The position numbers and the translations under genes are program-made. This document shows positions 1 through 4,980 of a stretch of DNA of 5,118 nt, piece by piece. Origin of the DNA: Methanomassiliicoccaceae archaeon (GTDB lineage: Archaea; Thermoplasmatota; Thermoplasmata; Methanomassiliicoccales; Methanomethylophilaceae); NCBI GenBank assembly GCA_009776625.1, contig WRNL01000042.1, positions 1 to 5,118 of the forward strand. Direction: 5' to 3'. The notes beneath the pieces were generated by a model that saw only the letters and a list, made by a program, of their open reading frames with translations, was not told the DNA's origin and did not search any database. Each line of letters starts with the position of its first letter. Positions within the stretch are counted from its first letter, which is position 1.

Positions 1-18
1 GTGGGGTAAGCGGTTTAT

Positions 19-76
19 GGCCCGCCGCCGGGGCCGTGGGGAGAGGCTCCCCTATGGCATGCCCGGCGGCGGGGCC
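19..76 (-). terminator. Long nested GC-rich hairpin downstream of mttB
   Basis: Bases 21-32 pair with 62-73, and 19-20 with 75-76 across a bulged G. Inside, GCC (33-35) pairs with GGC (56-58) and GGGGAG (38-43) with CTCCCC (47-52) around an AGG loop. It begins 21 bases after the mttB stop, where a transcript end is expected. There is no T-run after it on the minus strand, so it may protect or process the 3' end of the mRNA rather than terminate on its own. Confidence 0.5.
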
Positions 77-97
77 GTTCCGGTTTGTCTGGAGGTG

Positions 98-1549
98 TCA
101 CGCCACCTTCTTGTCCGACTCCTTTATCACGCGGTCCATCTCCGCGCGCTGGGAGGACGACAGCGGCGTCCTCTGCGGTATGTTCTTCAGGATGTCCACG
201 ACCCTGTCGTGCGCCACGTCGGTGAGTGACTTGGCGCCCGCCTTGTTCCAGGTCTGGTACATCTCCCTGTCTATGAGCGGGGGGTGGGAGAGGATGTTCA
301 TGTTGTTCATCGTCTCCATCTCCCCTAGGAAGTCCCTCCCTATGCCCACCCTCTTTATCGAGGCGATGTCGAGCGTCACGTCGCTGACCTCTATCCCGTT
401 GTAGGGGAAGTAGTTCAGGCCGTTGATCACGTCGTCGATCACCAGCTGCTCGAGGGAGAACGACATGCCGAGCTCCAGCATGCCCGCGCCGTAGATGTTC
501 GAAGCGCCTGCCAGGGCGGGGAGAAGCGACGTCATCGTCTTCTCGTGCGCCGCCTGGGCGTCAGGCAGCTTCGCGTCCCCCTAGGTGCCGGCGACTATCG
601 CCGGTATCTTGTAGTATTGGGACATCTGGGCCACGGCCGCGCTTATCATACCCAGCTCCGGGGACCCCACCGGGGCGGTCCCGGTGTAGAGGTCGAAGGC
701 CGTCGTCGAGCTCCCGTAGTAGTTGGGGTGGCCCGGCTTGACCAGCTGGGTGAGGACTATGCCCGCCAGCACCTCCGCGTTGTGGGTGACCATCGTCCCG
801 GCGAGGAATATGGGCGACGAGGCGGCGCTCATCGCCATGCTCAGCATCGAGACGGGGAAATTGTACTGCGGCGAGTACAGCACCAGGTCGCAGAGCGACC
901 TGTCCAGCTGCAACGGGCTCGAGGGGCACATCGTCATCGTCAGGAACGGCTTGTTGAACGCCTCGTTCTCGTCCCCGCCGTACAGTATCTTCTGCATCTC
1001 GAAGTACTCGGGGAGGTACTCGGGCACCGCGTCGAGCATCACCGGCTTCGAGCTGTACGATATTATCGAGTCCACCTCCCTCGTGGCGCGGCACACGTCG
1101 AGCCCTGCCAGCTCCATCCCCGAGACCGGGGAGCAGAACCAGTGCACGTTCTCGCATGCCTCGGTCACCTGCGCGATCTGCTGAATGTCCTTCAGCGTGC
1201 TGTTCCTTGTCTGGAACTTGTTCGGGGCCAGGTAGTCGACCATCTTCGACCCGACGCCGAACGTGTTGTAGTTGACCACGGAGCCGTCGCTGACCATGTC
1301 CAGGTCGAACTCCCCGTTGCGGCTGAAGAGCGTGAACCTCTCTGGCGCGCTCTTCGTCGCCGACTCCACGATGTGCGCCGGTATCTTGACGACCTTGGTC
1401 CTCTCGTCCACCTCGCACCCCGCGTCCTTGAACACCTTCCTCGCACCCTCGTGGTTGATGAGGATGCCAGGGTCCATGAGCACCTTGAGGGTGGCCTCGT
1501 GGATCCTGTCCATATCCGATTTGCTTAACAGCTCATACCTTCCTTTCAT
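98..1549 (-). CDS. mttB: Trimethylamine methyltransferase MttB, pyrrolysine-containing (TAG read through)
   Basis: MttB transfers a methyl group from trimethylamine to the Co(I) corrinoid of MttC, giving dimethylamine; it acts in the cytoplasm as the first step of methanogenesis from trimethylamine. Two open stretches in the same frame (1549-584 and 580-98) are separated only by TAG at 583-581. Read through, they give 483 residues, close to the usual size of about 495, with pyrrolysine at residue 323. The context is VAGT-O-GDAKLPDAQAAHEK, which matches the family's active-site region as I know it. The sequence after the amber codon (LPALAGASNIYGAGMLELG, then SFSLEQLVIDD) continues the MttB fold, so the second stretch is not a separate gene. 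The start ATG at 1549 follows GGAGG with 7 bases between. The stop is TGA. It is the last gene of the operon, 31 bp after the 44-residue gene. Termination at TAG would yield an inactive 322-residue product. Family and Pyl assignment are very secure from sequence recall; no alignment was run. Confidence 0.96.
581..583 (-). other. In-frame amber codon decoded as pyrrolysine
   Basis: TAG on the minus strand interrupts mttB after residue 322. The frame continues open for 160 further codons to TGA at 100-98, and conserved MttB sequence lies directly on both sides. In MttB, MtbB and MtmB this position is known to be pyrrolysine, inserted by the amber-suppressor tRNA and PylS. No pylT, pylS or pylBCD is present in this window, so they must lie elsewhere in the genome. 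Confidence 0.95.
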
Positions 1550-1580
1550 TGTCCTTCCTCCTTTGTCTCCCAGGGGCGGC

Positions 1581-1715
1581 TCATACGTCCGACACCATCC
1601 TCTTCGCCACGTAGAGTGCCGCGAGCGAGACCCCTATTATCACCGGCACCCAGATGTACTCCGAGAAGGGCACCCCCTCCGCGAAGAACTCCAGTATCGC
1701 GTCCCAGTTGCTCAT
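1581..1715 (-). CDS. 44-residue single-pass membrane microprotein between mttP and mttB
   Basis: No known family recognised. The 44-residue product has an acidic, amphipathic N-terminal segment (residues 1-19, with D5, E9, E13 and E19), one hydrophobic helix at about residues 20-37 (YIWVPVIIGVSLAALYVA) and a short tail starting with KR. Charge distribution suggests N-terminus out, C-terminus in. The start ATG (1715-1713) overlaps the TGA of the preceding gene (1714-1712) in an ATGA arrangement, and GGTGAGGAC directly before it supplies a ribosome-binding site. The same frame stays open upstream to 1964, but that stretch is the shadow of the winged-helix gene, so the short start is chosen. Stop is TGA; mttB follows after 31 bp. 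Inference: an accessory subunit of the permease or a membrane anchor for the methyltransferase machinery. Reality of the gene is supported by coupling, ribosome-binding site and a clean TM helix. Confidence 0.75.
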   Translation of the reverse strand: MSNWDAILEFFAEGVPFSEYIWVPVIIGVSLAALYVAKRMVSDV

Positions 1716-2023
1716 GTCCTCACCTTCCTCTTGCTGAGGTTGCGCGCGATCGTCTCGAACTGGCTCCTCCCCAGCTGCGTTATCTTGTACCTCACCAGGA
1801 GCGACCCGGTGCGGTACGTCCCGTCCTCGTCGATCCGGGTGTCGGTCTTCACCAGGAACCCGGCGGTGCATATCTCGATGATGTCGAAGTTGATGGAGTC
1901 CGCCTCGTACTTGGAGCCCATCTTGTACTCCTCCTGTATCTGCGGTATCACCTCGTAGTTCCACCTCTCGCCCTCGTTGAAGATCTCGAGGAGCCGGAAC
2001 TTTATCGGCCTGCCCTCCATCAT
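1712..2023 (-). CDS. Small winged-helix-like protein (103 residues), possible regulator in the mtt operon
   Basis: The product has the order of elements of a winged helix-turn-helix: helix 1 at about residues 6-17 (IKFRLLEIFNEG), helix 2 at about 23-35, a likely recognition helix at about 41-56 (ADSINFDIIEICTAGFLV), then two strands forming a wing (58-83, ending YKITQLGR) and a final helix (86-98) with a basic tail (SKRKVRT). The pattern of GFLV, a charged wing, then YxIT-x-xG resembles PadR/MarR-like proteins, but I cannot name the family. The start ATG at 2023 overlaps the TGA of mttP (ATGA), with AGGAGG 7 bases upstream; a second ATG at 2020 is possible. The stop TGA overlaps the start of the 44-residue gene. 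Co-translation with the permease suggests regulation or sensing tied to methylamine uptake (inference). Confidence 0.82.
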   Translation of the reverse strand: MMEGRPIKFRLLEIFNEGERWNYEVIPQIQEEYKMGSKYEADSINFDIIEICTAGFLVKTDTRIDEDGTYRTGSLLVRYKITQLGRSQFETIARNLSKRKVRT

Positions 2024-3084
2024 GCGACCGCCTCCTGCTCCCCTCTTATGGACTCGAGGTTCTCCTTCTTCTCATAGAACATCAGCACCAGCCCGATCAC
2101 CACGAGGACCCCGCCGATGACGACGGTCCACGCCGGCGTGGAGCCCGTCAGCACGAACAGGAACACCATCGCGACCATCGCGTTGAGGGCGCTGAGCCCC
2201 ATGGTCCTCCCCGCGCCTATCATAGGGTACGCCTTGTAGTAGCATATGGTGCAGTACCCGAACGCGAAGCCCGAGCACGTGACCACCAGCAGCGCGGCGG
2301 GGTTCGTGAATATGTCTATGACGTACTCCAGTATGGGTATCCCGGCCAGCGCGAGTATCGGTATGATGATTATCCACCAGATCCCCGTCTCGCTAAGCAT
2401 CTTGAGGTGGAACGCCGCGTCCGGCTCGCTTATGTCCATGCCCTTCGCGATGACGAGGCCCTCCAGCCCCCACCCGAACACGGCCATCAGCCCGCCTACG
2501 TAGCCGAGGAGCTGCATCCTGCCGGACGTTATCTCCTCGACGAGGCCTATGGCGTAGATGGAGATGCACCCCATCACTATGGTGAGTATCCCTGCGACCG
2601 CCCTCCTCGACAGCCTCTGCCCGGCGAACTTGGTCGTCAGTATCGTCCCCACGACGGGGAACGCCAGCGCGGCCACCGCAGAGAACGCGGCACCCGCGAA
2701 CCCGGTCGCCAGGTACGAGCCGAACACGGCCATGGGCCCGGCGAACACCGCCGCGGCGATGAGGTACTTCTGCACCGCCTTCAGCTCGACTATCGTCCTC
2801 CTCATCTCCCTGAACTTCCTGAGATGGATGTTCCATATCAGGAGCACTATCGTCGCCAGCAGCGCGTTGGCCGCGCTTATCAGCACTGCGGTTACGAGCA
2901 TCGCGGGGATCTCCCCGTGGGTCAGCTCGACCGCCTCGTAAAGGTTTATGAAGGGCTCGATCACCCACATCAGGCTCCCGGGGACGTACCAGAACCCCCA
3001 GAGCAGGGCCAGGAAGACCCCCATCATGTACCCGTACCTTACCTTCTTGCGGTGGTTTATCCGCCTCATCTCCTCTGCGTCCAT
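2020..3084 (-). CDS. mttP: Putative trimethylamine permease MttP, DMT-like 10-TM transporter
   Basis: The 354-residue integral membrane protein has about ten hydrophobic helices, at roughly residues 18-41, 59-84, 107-127, 130-152, 163-183, 192-213, 235-257, 263-283, 293-313 and 319-337. This fits the drug/metabolite transporter (EamA-like) fold of two five-helix repeats. The N-terminus is short and basic (RRINHRKK, residues 7-14) and the C-terminal tail charged, suggesting both ends face the cytoplasm. Small-residue helix patches (AGAAFSAVAALAF, GAGRTMGLSALNAMVAM) are typical of such carriers. The placement 25 bp after mttC and upstream of mttB matches the known association of mttP with mttC and mttB in Methanosarcina, where it is presumed to import trimethylamine. 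ATG at 3084 follows GGAGG with 6 bases between. The stop TGA overlaps the next gene's ATG. Transporter class is clear; the substrate is inferred from context. Confidence 0.88.
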   Translation of the reverse strand: MDAEEMRRINHRKKVRYGYMMGVFLALLWGFWYVPGSLMWVIEPFINLYEAVELTHGEIPAMLVTAVLISAANALLATIVLLIWNIHLRKFREMRRTIVELKAVQKYLIAAAVFAGPMAVFGSYLATGFAGAAFSAVAALAFPVVGTILTTKFAGQRLSRRAVAGILTIVMGCISIYAIGLVEEITSGRMQLLGYVGGLMAVFGWGLEGLVIAKGMDISEPDAAFHLKMLSETGIWWIIIIPILALAGIPILEYVIDIFTNPAALLVVTCSGFAFGYCTICYYKAYPMIGAGRTMGLSALNAMVAMVFLFVLTGSTPAWTVVIGGVLVVIGLVLMFYEKKENLESIRGEQEAVA

Positions 3085-3109
3085 CTTTCTCCTCCCCCTG
3101 GAACGCCCA

Positions 3110-3760
3110 TCATCCCGCGATCTTCGTCATCTTCGCCACCGCGTCGGAGGCGTTCTCCGAGTACACGTCGGCGCCGATCTCGTCCGCCCACTGCTGCGTC
3201 ACCGGCGCGCCGCCGACGTTCGTGACGATCTTGTCGCGGACCCCCTCCTTCCGGAGCAGCTCCTCGAACGTCTTCTGGTTGACCATCGTGGAGGTCATCA
3301 GCGCGGACGTCCCCACGTACTTGGCGTTGTTGTCCTTGCATGCGGCGAGGATGTCCTTCAGCGGCACGTCCCTGCCTATGTTGAGGACGCTGAACCCGGC
3401 GACCTTCAGCATTATCGCGACTATGTCCTTCCCTATCGAGTGGATGTCCCCTTCGATGGAGCATATCACGAACTTGCCGAGGCCCTCGTCGGCGTCCTTC
3501 CCCTGCTTGGTTATGACCGGCATGAGGATGTCTATCCCGCCGTTCATCGCGGCCGCGGCCGCCATGATGTGCGGCAGGAACAGCTTCTTCTCCTCGAACA
3601 GCCTGCCCACCTCTTTTATCCCCGTGGTGAATCCGGATTGAATCAGGTCCACCAGGTCGGCGTTGGCGGCCACGGCGTCGCTCGCGACGGCTTTCGCCCC
3701 TTCCGCGTTGTAGGCCATGACAGCTTCTTTTGCCCTTTTGTTCAATTCCTCTTGAGTCAT
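3110..3760 (-). CDS. mttC: Trimethylamine corrinoid protein MttC
   Basis: The 216-residue soluble protein accepts the methyl group from MttB on its cobalamin and hands it to an MtbA-type CoM methyltransferase. Residues 1-90 form the helical cap of B12-binding methyltransferases (LFLPHIMAAAAAMNGGID at 60-77). Residues 95-216 form the Rossmann-like cobalamin domain. The DxHxxG motif is present as D105-I-H107-S-I-G110, with H107 the lower cobalt ligand, followed by SALMTSTM (152-159) and GGAPVTQ (183-189), the usual contacts with the nucleotide tail. The EGDIHSIGKDIV context resembles MttC as I recall it more than MtbC or MtmC, and linkage to mttB supports this choice. Length is normal. ATG at 3760 follows GGAGG with 8 bases between. 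It is the first gene of the operon, so its promoter and leader (3761-3930) probably control all five genes. Stop is TGA. Confidence 0.94.
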   Translation of the reverse strand: MTQEELNKRAKEAVMAYNAEGAKAVASDAVAANADLVDLIQSGFTTGIKEVGRLFEEKKLFLPHIMAAAAAMNGGIDILMPVITKQGKDADEGLGKFVICSIEGDIHSIGKDIVAIMLKVAGFSVLNIGRDVPLKDILAACKDNNAKYVGTSALMTSTMVNQKTFEELLRKEGVRDKIVTNVGGAPVTQQWADEIGADVYSENASDAVAKMTKIAG

Positions 3761-3786
3761 GAAATCTTCCTCCGTTCAGACCACAT

Positions 3787-3814
3787 CACGCGCCGCGTCC
3801 TGGAGCGGCACGTG
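3787..3814 (-). promoter_or_regulatory. Stem-loop in the mttC 5' leader
   Basis: The minus-strand RNA can form a 10-bp stem, CACGUGCCGC with GCGGCGCGUG (one U-G wobble), closing an 8-base loop. It lies 26 bases upstream of the mttC start and just upstream of its ribosome-binding site. A smaller CCC-GAAA-GGG tetraloop hairpin lies at 3822-3831. Pairing is seen in the sequence; a regulatory or mRNA-stabilising role is inference. Confidence 0.5.
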
Positions 3815-3853
3815 CGATCCGCCCTTTCGGGTCACCCATGTTTCGCTTTGGGG

Positions 3854-3863
3854 ATATTTAAAT
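3854..3863 (-). promoter_or_regulatory. TATA-like box of the mttC operon promoter
   Basis: On the minus strand this reads ATTTAAATAT, preceded by CTCAAC as a possible BRE. The usual archaeal spacing would put the start of transcription near 3832, giving a leader of about 72 bases that holds the 3787-3814 stem-loop. A second AT-rich candidate (TTTATATTG) overlaps the 3902-3922 palindrome further upstream. Choice between them is inference. Confidence 0.5.
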
Positions 3864-3901
3864 GTTGAGTCGTCATTATTTTTTATCCTGTAAATTTCCA
3901 A

Positions 3902-3922
3902 TATATTGTATATTACAATATA
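3902..3922. promoter_or_regulatory. Perfect palindrome, candidate operator for the MarR-type regulator
   Basis: Arms TATATTGTA and TACAATATA (9 bp, perfect) flank a TAT spacer. Size and symmetry are typical of MarR-family operators (a TTGTA/TACAA core). It lies between the divergent mttC and MarR genes, about 45-55 bp upstream of the preferred mttC TATA-like box and overlapping an alternative one. It partly overlaps a second palindrome, CAATATATTG, at 3899-3908. AT-richness raises the chance of coincidence, but a 9-bp perfect arm is notable. Confidence 0.5.
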
Positions 3923-4021
3923 AATTTTCGAGCCGATAGTATGATGTTGGATGGGATTCCCCGTTATTTTATAGAAACCATTAAATAATATTGGTTCTAC
4001 TGCAAATTTTTTATTGTATCA

Positions 4022-4049
4022 GTCAAGAAAAATACATTGGTTTCTTGAC
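4022..4049. repeat. Perfect inverted repeat with 10-bp spacer in the divergent intergenic region
   Basis: Arms GTCAAGAAA (4022-4030) and TTTCTTGAC (4041-4049) are exact reverse complements separated by 10 bases, so the arm centres lie 19 bp apart, about two helical turns. This fits a dimeric regulator contacting one face of the DNA, or a stem-loop in a transcript. The partner is unknown; it could be a second operator of the MarR-like protein or of another regulator. Confidence 0.45.
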
Positions 4050-4062
4050 ACACGCCTTGAAA

Positions 4063-4079
4063 ACAGGAACCGTTCCTGT
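4063..4079. repeat. Perfect 17-bp palindrome in the divergent intergenic region
   Basis: Arms ACAGGAAC and GTTCCTGT flank a single C. The pairing is perfect over 8 bp per arm, and the sequence is not AT-rich, so chance is less likely than for the AT palindromes. It lies about 95 bp upstream of the MarR TATA-like box, at the edge of the GC-rich island. It does not resemble the other two repeats. Confidence 0.45.
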
Positions 4080-4157
4080 GCCTCATCCCCTCCTTCAACG
4101 CCAGCCAGGCCAGCGCGGCGATGCGGGAGCCGCCGATGCCTCCAGAGGGGCGGGGAA
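4075..4157. other. GC-rich island inside an AT-rich intergenic region, nature unknown
   Basis: About 80 bases of GC-rich sequence lie between AT-rich flanks in the 3761-4204 intergenic region. It can pair CCCCTC (4087-4092) with GAGGGG (4145-4150) and GCGGC (4115-4119) with GCCGC (4129-4133), so a structured RNA is possible. A 55-codon minus-strand frame (4164 to TAG at 3997) and a GC3-rich plus-strand frame from 4061 also cross it, so a gene remnant is an alternative. No tRNA features such as a TTCGA T-loop were seen. I cannot decide between these. Confidence 0.3.
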
Positions 4158-4172
4158 AAACCATGACAGAAC

Positions 4173-4180
4173 ATTTTAAC
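4173..4180 (+). promoter_or_regulatory. TATA-like box of the MarR-like gene
   Basis: ATTTTAAC preceded by AGAAC (possible BRE) is centred about 29 bases before ATG 4205. The usual archaeal spacing of 26-27 bases puts transcription start within about 2 bases of the start codon. Together with the missing ribosome-binding site this indicates a leaderless mRNA (inference). Confidence 0.5.
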
Positions 4181-4204
4181 TACTAAAGAACCTTAAACTC
4201 CGGC

Positions 4205-4780
4205 ATGGCGACGCGCGAGGATACATATTGGAACTCGTTCCTGCCCGTGTTCTTCGACAGGATGAGCACGATCATCAGGAAGAACATGACGAAGATCGTG
4301 AGCGAGCACGGCCTCACCAGCGCGCATTCCATCTACCTCGTGGCGTTGAACCTGCAGGACGGGCAGACCATGGTCCAGCTCTCGCGCTTCCTGGACCTCG
4401 ACCCCGCGAACACCAACCGCGTCGTGAAGACGCTGAAGGAGAAGGGCTTCGTCTACGACGACAGGAAGACCGAGACCAGCAAGAAGTACTCTGTGTACCT
4501 GACGGAGTCGGGGAGGGAGCTGGCGAAGACGGTGATGACGGGCATATCCGACCTCAACAACAGCTACTTCGACGGCATACCCCGGGAGGACGTCATCAGG
4601 ATGCGGAACACCCTCATCAGGGTGCTGCAGAACATGGACCCCGACCTCGACAAATACATAAGGTGCGAGCTCAACGACCCGTACTACACGTACCTCCAGG
4701 CGATACCCGCGAACATCGACTTCGTGATGATACCGAGGCGGCTGATCGAGGACGACTACTACACGCAGAAGAAGGGCTGA
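4205..4780 (+). CDS. MarR-family winged-helix transcriptional regulator with C-terminal extension
   Basis: The 191-residue protein contains a MarR-type DNA-binding domain. Helices at about residues 10-34 and 38-50 form the dimer-side part. The helix-turn-helix is at about 55-80 (TMVQLSRFLDLD, then NTNRVVKTLKEKGFV). The wing at 84-102 (DDRKTETSKK, then YSVYLTESGREL) is the classic MarR signature, followed by a dimerisation helix to about 145. Typical MarR proteins have 140-150 residues; here residues 150-191 form an extra tail (CELNDPYYTY, AIPANIDFVMIPRR) with no family I recognise, possibly a ligand-binding element. The gene is divergent from the mtt operon, with palindromes between them, so it is the natural candidate regulator of trimethylamine use and perhaps of itself (inference). 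There is no ribosome-binding site before ATG 4205, and an in-frame TAA lies at 4184-4186 with no other start between; a TATA-like box about 29 bases upstream suggests a leaderless mRNA. Confidence 0.9.
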   Translation: MATREDTYWNSFLPVFFDRMSTIIRKNMTKIVSEHGLTSAHSIYLVALNLQDGQTMVQLSRFLDLDPANTNRVVKTLKEKGFVYDDRKTETSKKYSVYLTESGRELAKTVMTGISDLNNSYFDGIPREDVIRMRNTLIRVLQNMDPDLDKYIRCELNDPYYTYLQAIPANIDFVMIPRRLIEDDYYTQKKG

Positions 4781-4980
4781 TGTCAAAGGCGTCCTTGCGG
4801 CGCATGCCTACCCGCCCACGGTCGGCTCTCCACGAACGGCGTCGAACAGTCTAAAAAACATGTGATGCTATGGCGTTTACAGAGAAAAGTTTTGATGTAT
4901 GCTCAATAAATATATTGAGTAGTCAACATTAAATATGCAATATGTCATATGATGATTTGCGTCATAGCAATGAAACTTGT
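4781..4980. other. Convergent intergenic region after the MarR-like gene
   Basis: These 200 bases lie between two convergent stops. The first 70 are GC-rich and continue open only in shadow frames of the MarR gene; the rest is AT-rich and holds the 4902-4919 inverted repeat and a promoter-like element at 4925-4936. I see no gene, tRNA or clear rRNA-like sequence. Confidence 0.5.
4902..4919. repeat. AT-rich inverted repeat downstream of the MarR-like gene
   Basis: CTCAATA (4902-4908) and TATTGAG (4913-4919) are perfect 7-bp arms around AATA. It carries the same CAATA/TATTG half-site seen at 3899-3908 and 3902-3922, and it lies 120 bp after the MarR stop and just before a TATA-like AACATTAAATAT at 4925-4936. 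It could be another operator copy or an AT-rich coincidence. Confidence 0.35.

Noticed and set aside
98..535. A separate 145-residue gene starting at ATG 535
   Set aside because: It is in frame with and continues MttB after the amber codon; its content is conserved MttB C-terminal sequence.
545..1528. Long plus-strand open frame opposite mttB
   Set aside because: Arg/His/Val-rich shadow translation of a GC-rich gene; it has no domain resemblance and the mttB frame explains the sequence.
3786..3839. A 17-codon upstream frame (ATG at 3839, TGA at 3786) in the mttC leader
   Set aside because: It has no ribosome-binding site, and the most likely transcription start (about 3832) lies downstream of its ATG.
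2407..3868. Several long plus-strand frames opposite mttP and mttC
   Set aside because: Low-complexity Arg/Pro-rich shadows caused by GC-rich codons on the other strand.
3899..4079. CRISPR array or tandem repeat in the divergent spacer
   Set aside because: The repeats are different palindromes, not copies of one unit with regular spacing.
4075..4157. A tRNA (including pyrrolysine tRNA) in the GC island
   Set aside because: No CTA anticodon loop, no T-loop consensus and no closing acceptor stem on either strand.
3997..4164. A 55-residue minus-strand frame across the GC island (start MVFPRPSGG)
   Set aside because: No ribosome-binding site seen, the C-terminal part runs through AT-rich spacer, and equally good frames exist on the other strand.
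3991..4179. A 62-residue plus-strand frame starting at TTG
   Set aside because: Weak start, no ribosome-binding site, mixed AT/GC composition along the frame and no recognisable domain.
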